Origin: JAIFWN01 sp049304015
Lineage (GTDB): Bacteria; Patescibacteriota; Minisyncoccia; Phycocordibacterales; Zambryskibacteraceae
Reading direction: 5' to 3'
Length of the DNA: 46,677 nucleotides
NCBI GenBank assembly: GCA_049304015.1
Contig: JBAQNS010000004.1
Coordinates: forward strand, 1-46,677
Position numbers and translations under genes: made by a program. Numbering within the stretch: position 1 is the stretch's first letter; every line of letters begins with the position of its first letter. Shown here piece by piece: positions 46,601-46,677 of the stretch. Below the pieces are notes generated by a model. It saw only the letters and a program-made list of their open reading frames with translations, ran no database searches and was not told where the DNA came from.

Positions 46601-46677
46601 ATGCAACTACCAGAGCGTCTCTCTTTTGATAAGGAATTGTACACCCTGCTCTTAGCTATTGACCCAGAAAGTTTGTC
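46601..46677 (+). CDS. Start of an unidentified gene (cut by window edge)
   Basis: Open from ATG 46601 to the end of the window, 25 codons (begins MQLPERLSFDKELYTLLLAI). Too short to identify. The start is supported by the -10 box seven bases upstream, in the same pattern as other genes here. Confidence 0.6.
   Translation, partial: MQLPERLSFDKELYTLLLAIDPESL

Noticed and set aside
1..46677. Alternative genetic code with TGA read as glycine (SR1/Gracilibacteria)
   Set aside because: TGA ends several genes cleanly (2127, 14742, 23232, 44995), often with coupled starts or terminators right after.
1..46677. CRISPR array or rRNA genes
   Set aside because: No regularly spaced repeats and no rRNA-like sequence were seen. 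The direct repeats found lie inside one coding gene.

Overview
The window looks like a chromosomal segment of a Patescibacteria/CPR bacterium, most likely in the Parcubacteria (Paceibacteria) group. This is inferred from the gene set and style, not from a marker phylogeny. The genes are small and tightly packed, several convergent pairs overlap, and many housekeeping genes lack a Shine-Dalgarno sequence. ComEC is split into two genes, a type IV pilus locus carries large secreted proteins, and there are lamin-tail and coiled-coil proteins of the kind common in CPR. TGA works as a stop codon, so this is not an SR1/Gracilibacteria code.

Layout. 1-2.8 kb: end of trigger factor, an unknown gene, two divergent small genes, clpP. 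2.9-6.3 kb: RNase Y, HU, and a CCA-adding enzyme on the minus strand. 6.36-6.83 kb: four tRNA genes. 6.8-9.4 kb (minus): two coiled-coil proteins and a YraN-like nuclease. 9.45-10.04 kb: a gene-free stretch with a parS-like site, DnaA boxes and a probable structured RNA. 10.0-11.2 kb (minus): exonuclease III and a membrane protein. 11.3-24.4 kb: a long plus-strand operon with two huge secreted cysteine-rich proteins, two membrane-anchored small proteins, PilB, PilC and three pilin-like proteins. 24.4-29.9 kb: tpiA-pgk, a HIT protein with a lamin-tail protein (minus), recJ, rnhA. 29.8-34 kb: comEC core, a small unknown gene with superoxide dismutase (minus), the detached ComEC hydrolase domain, rpmB (minus) and an M50 protease. 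34-44.6 kb: rpsL-rpsG-fusA, tuf-rpsJ-rplC-rplD-rplW-rplB, and rplJ-rplL. 45.1-46.7 kb: a winged-helix protein, a mechanosensitive-channel-like protein, and the start of one more gene.

Two layers of genes stand out. Many housekeeping genes have a -10 box six or seven bases before the ATG, which predicts leaderless mRNAs. Scattered between them, mainly beside ribosomal and translation genes, are seven small orphan genes (about 58-138 codons). Most carry a promoter, a Shine-Dalgarno site and an intrinsic terminator of their own. Several have base and codon use unlike their neighbours. They resemble phage morons in architecture and have no recognisable homologues.

The best candidate for something new is a pair of about 65-bp elements (32206-32269 and 45054-45122). 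Each has perfect 13-bp terminal inverted repeats that share the outer ten bases, an AT-rich core, and a 3-bp direct repeat on both flanks. They look like a miniature transposable element that donates promoters and start codons to neighbouring genes.
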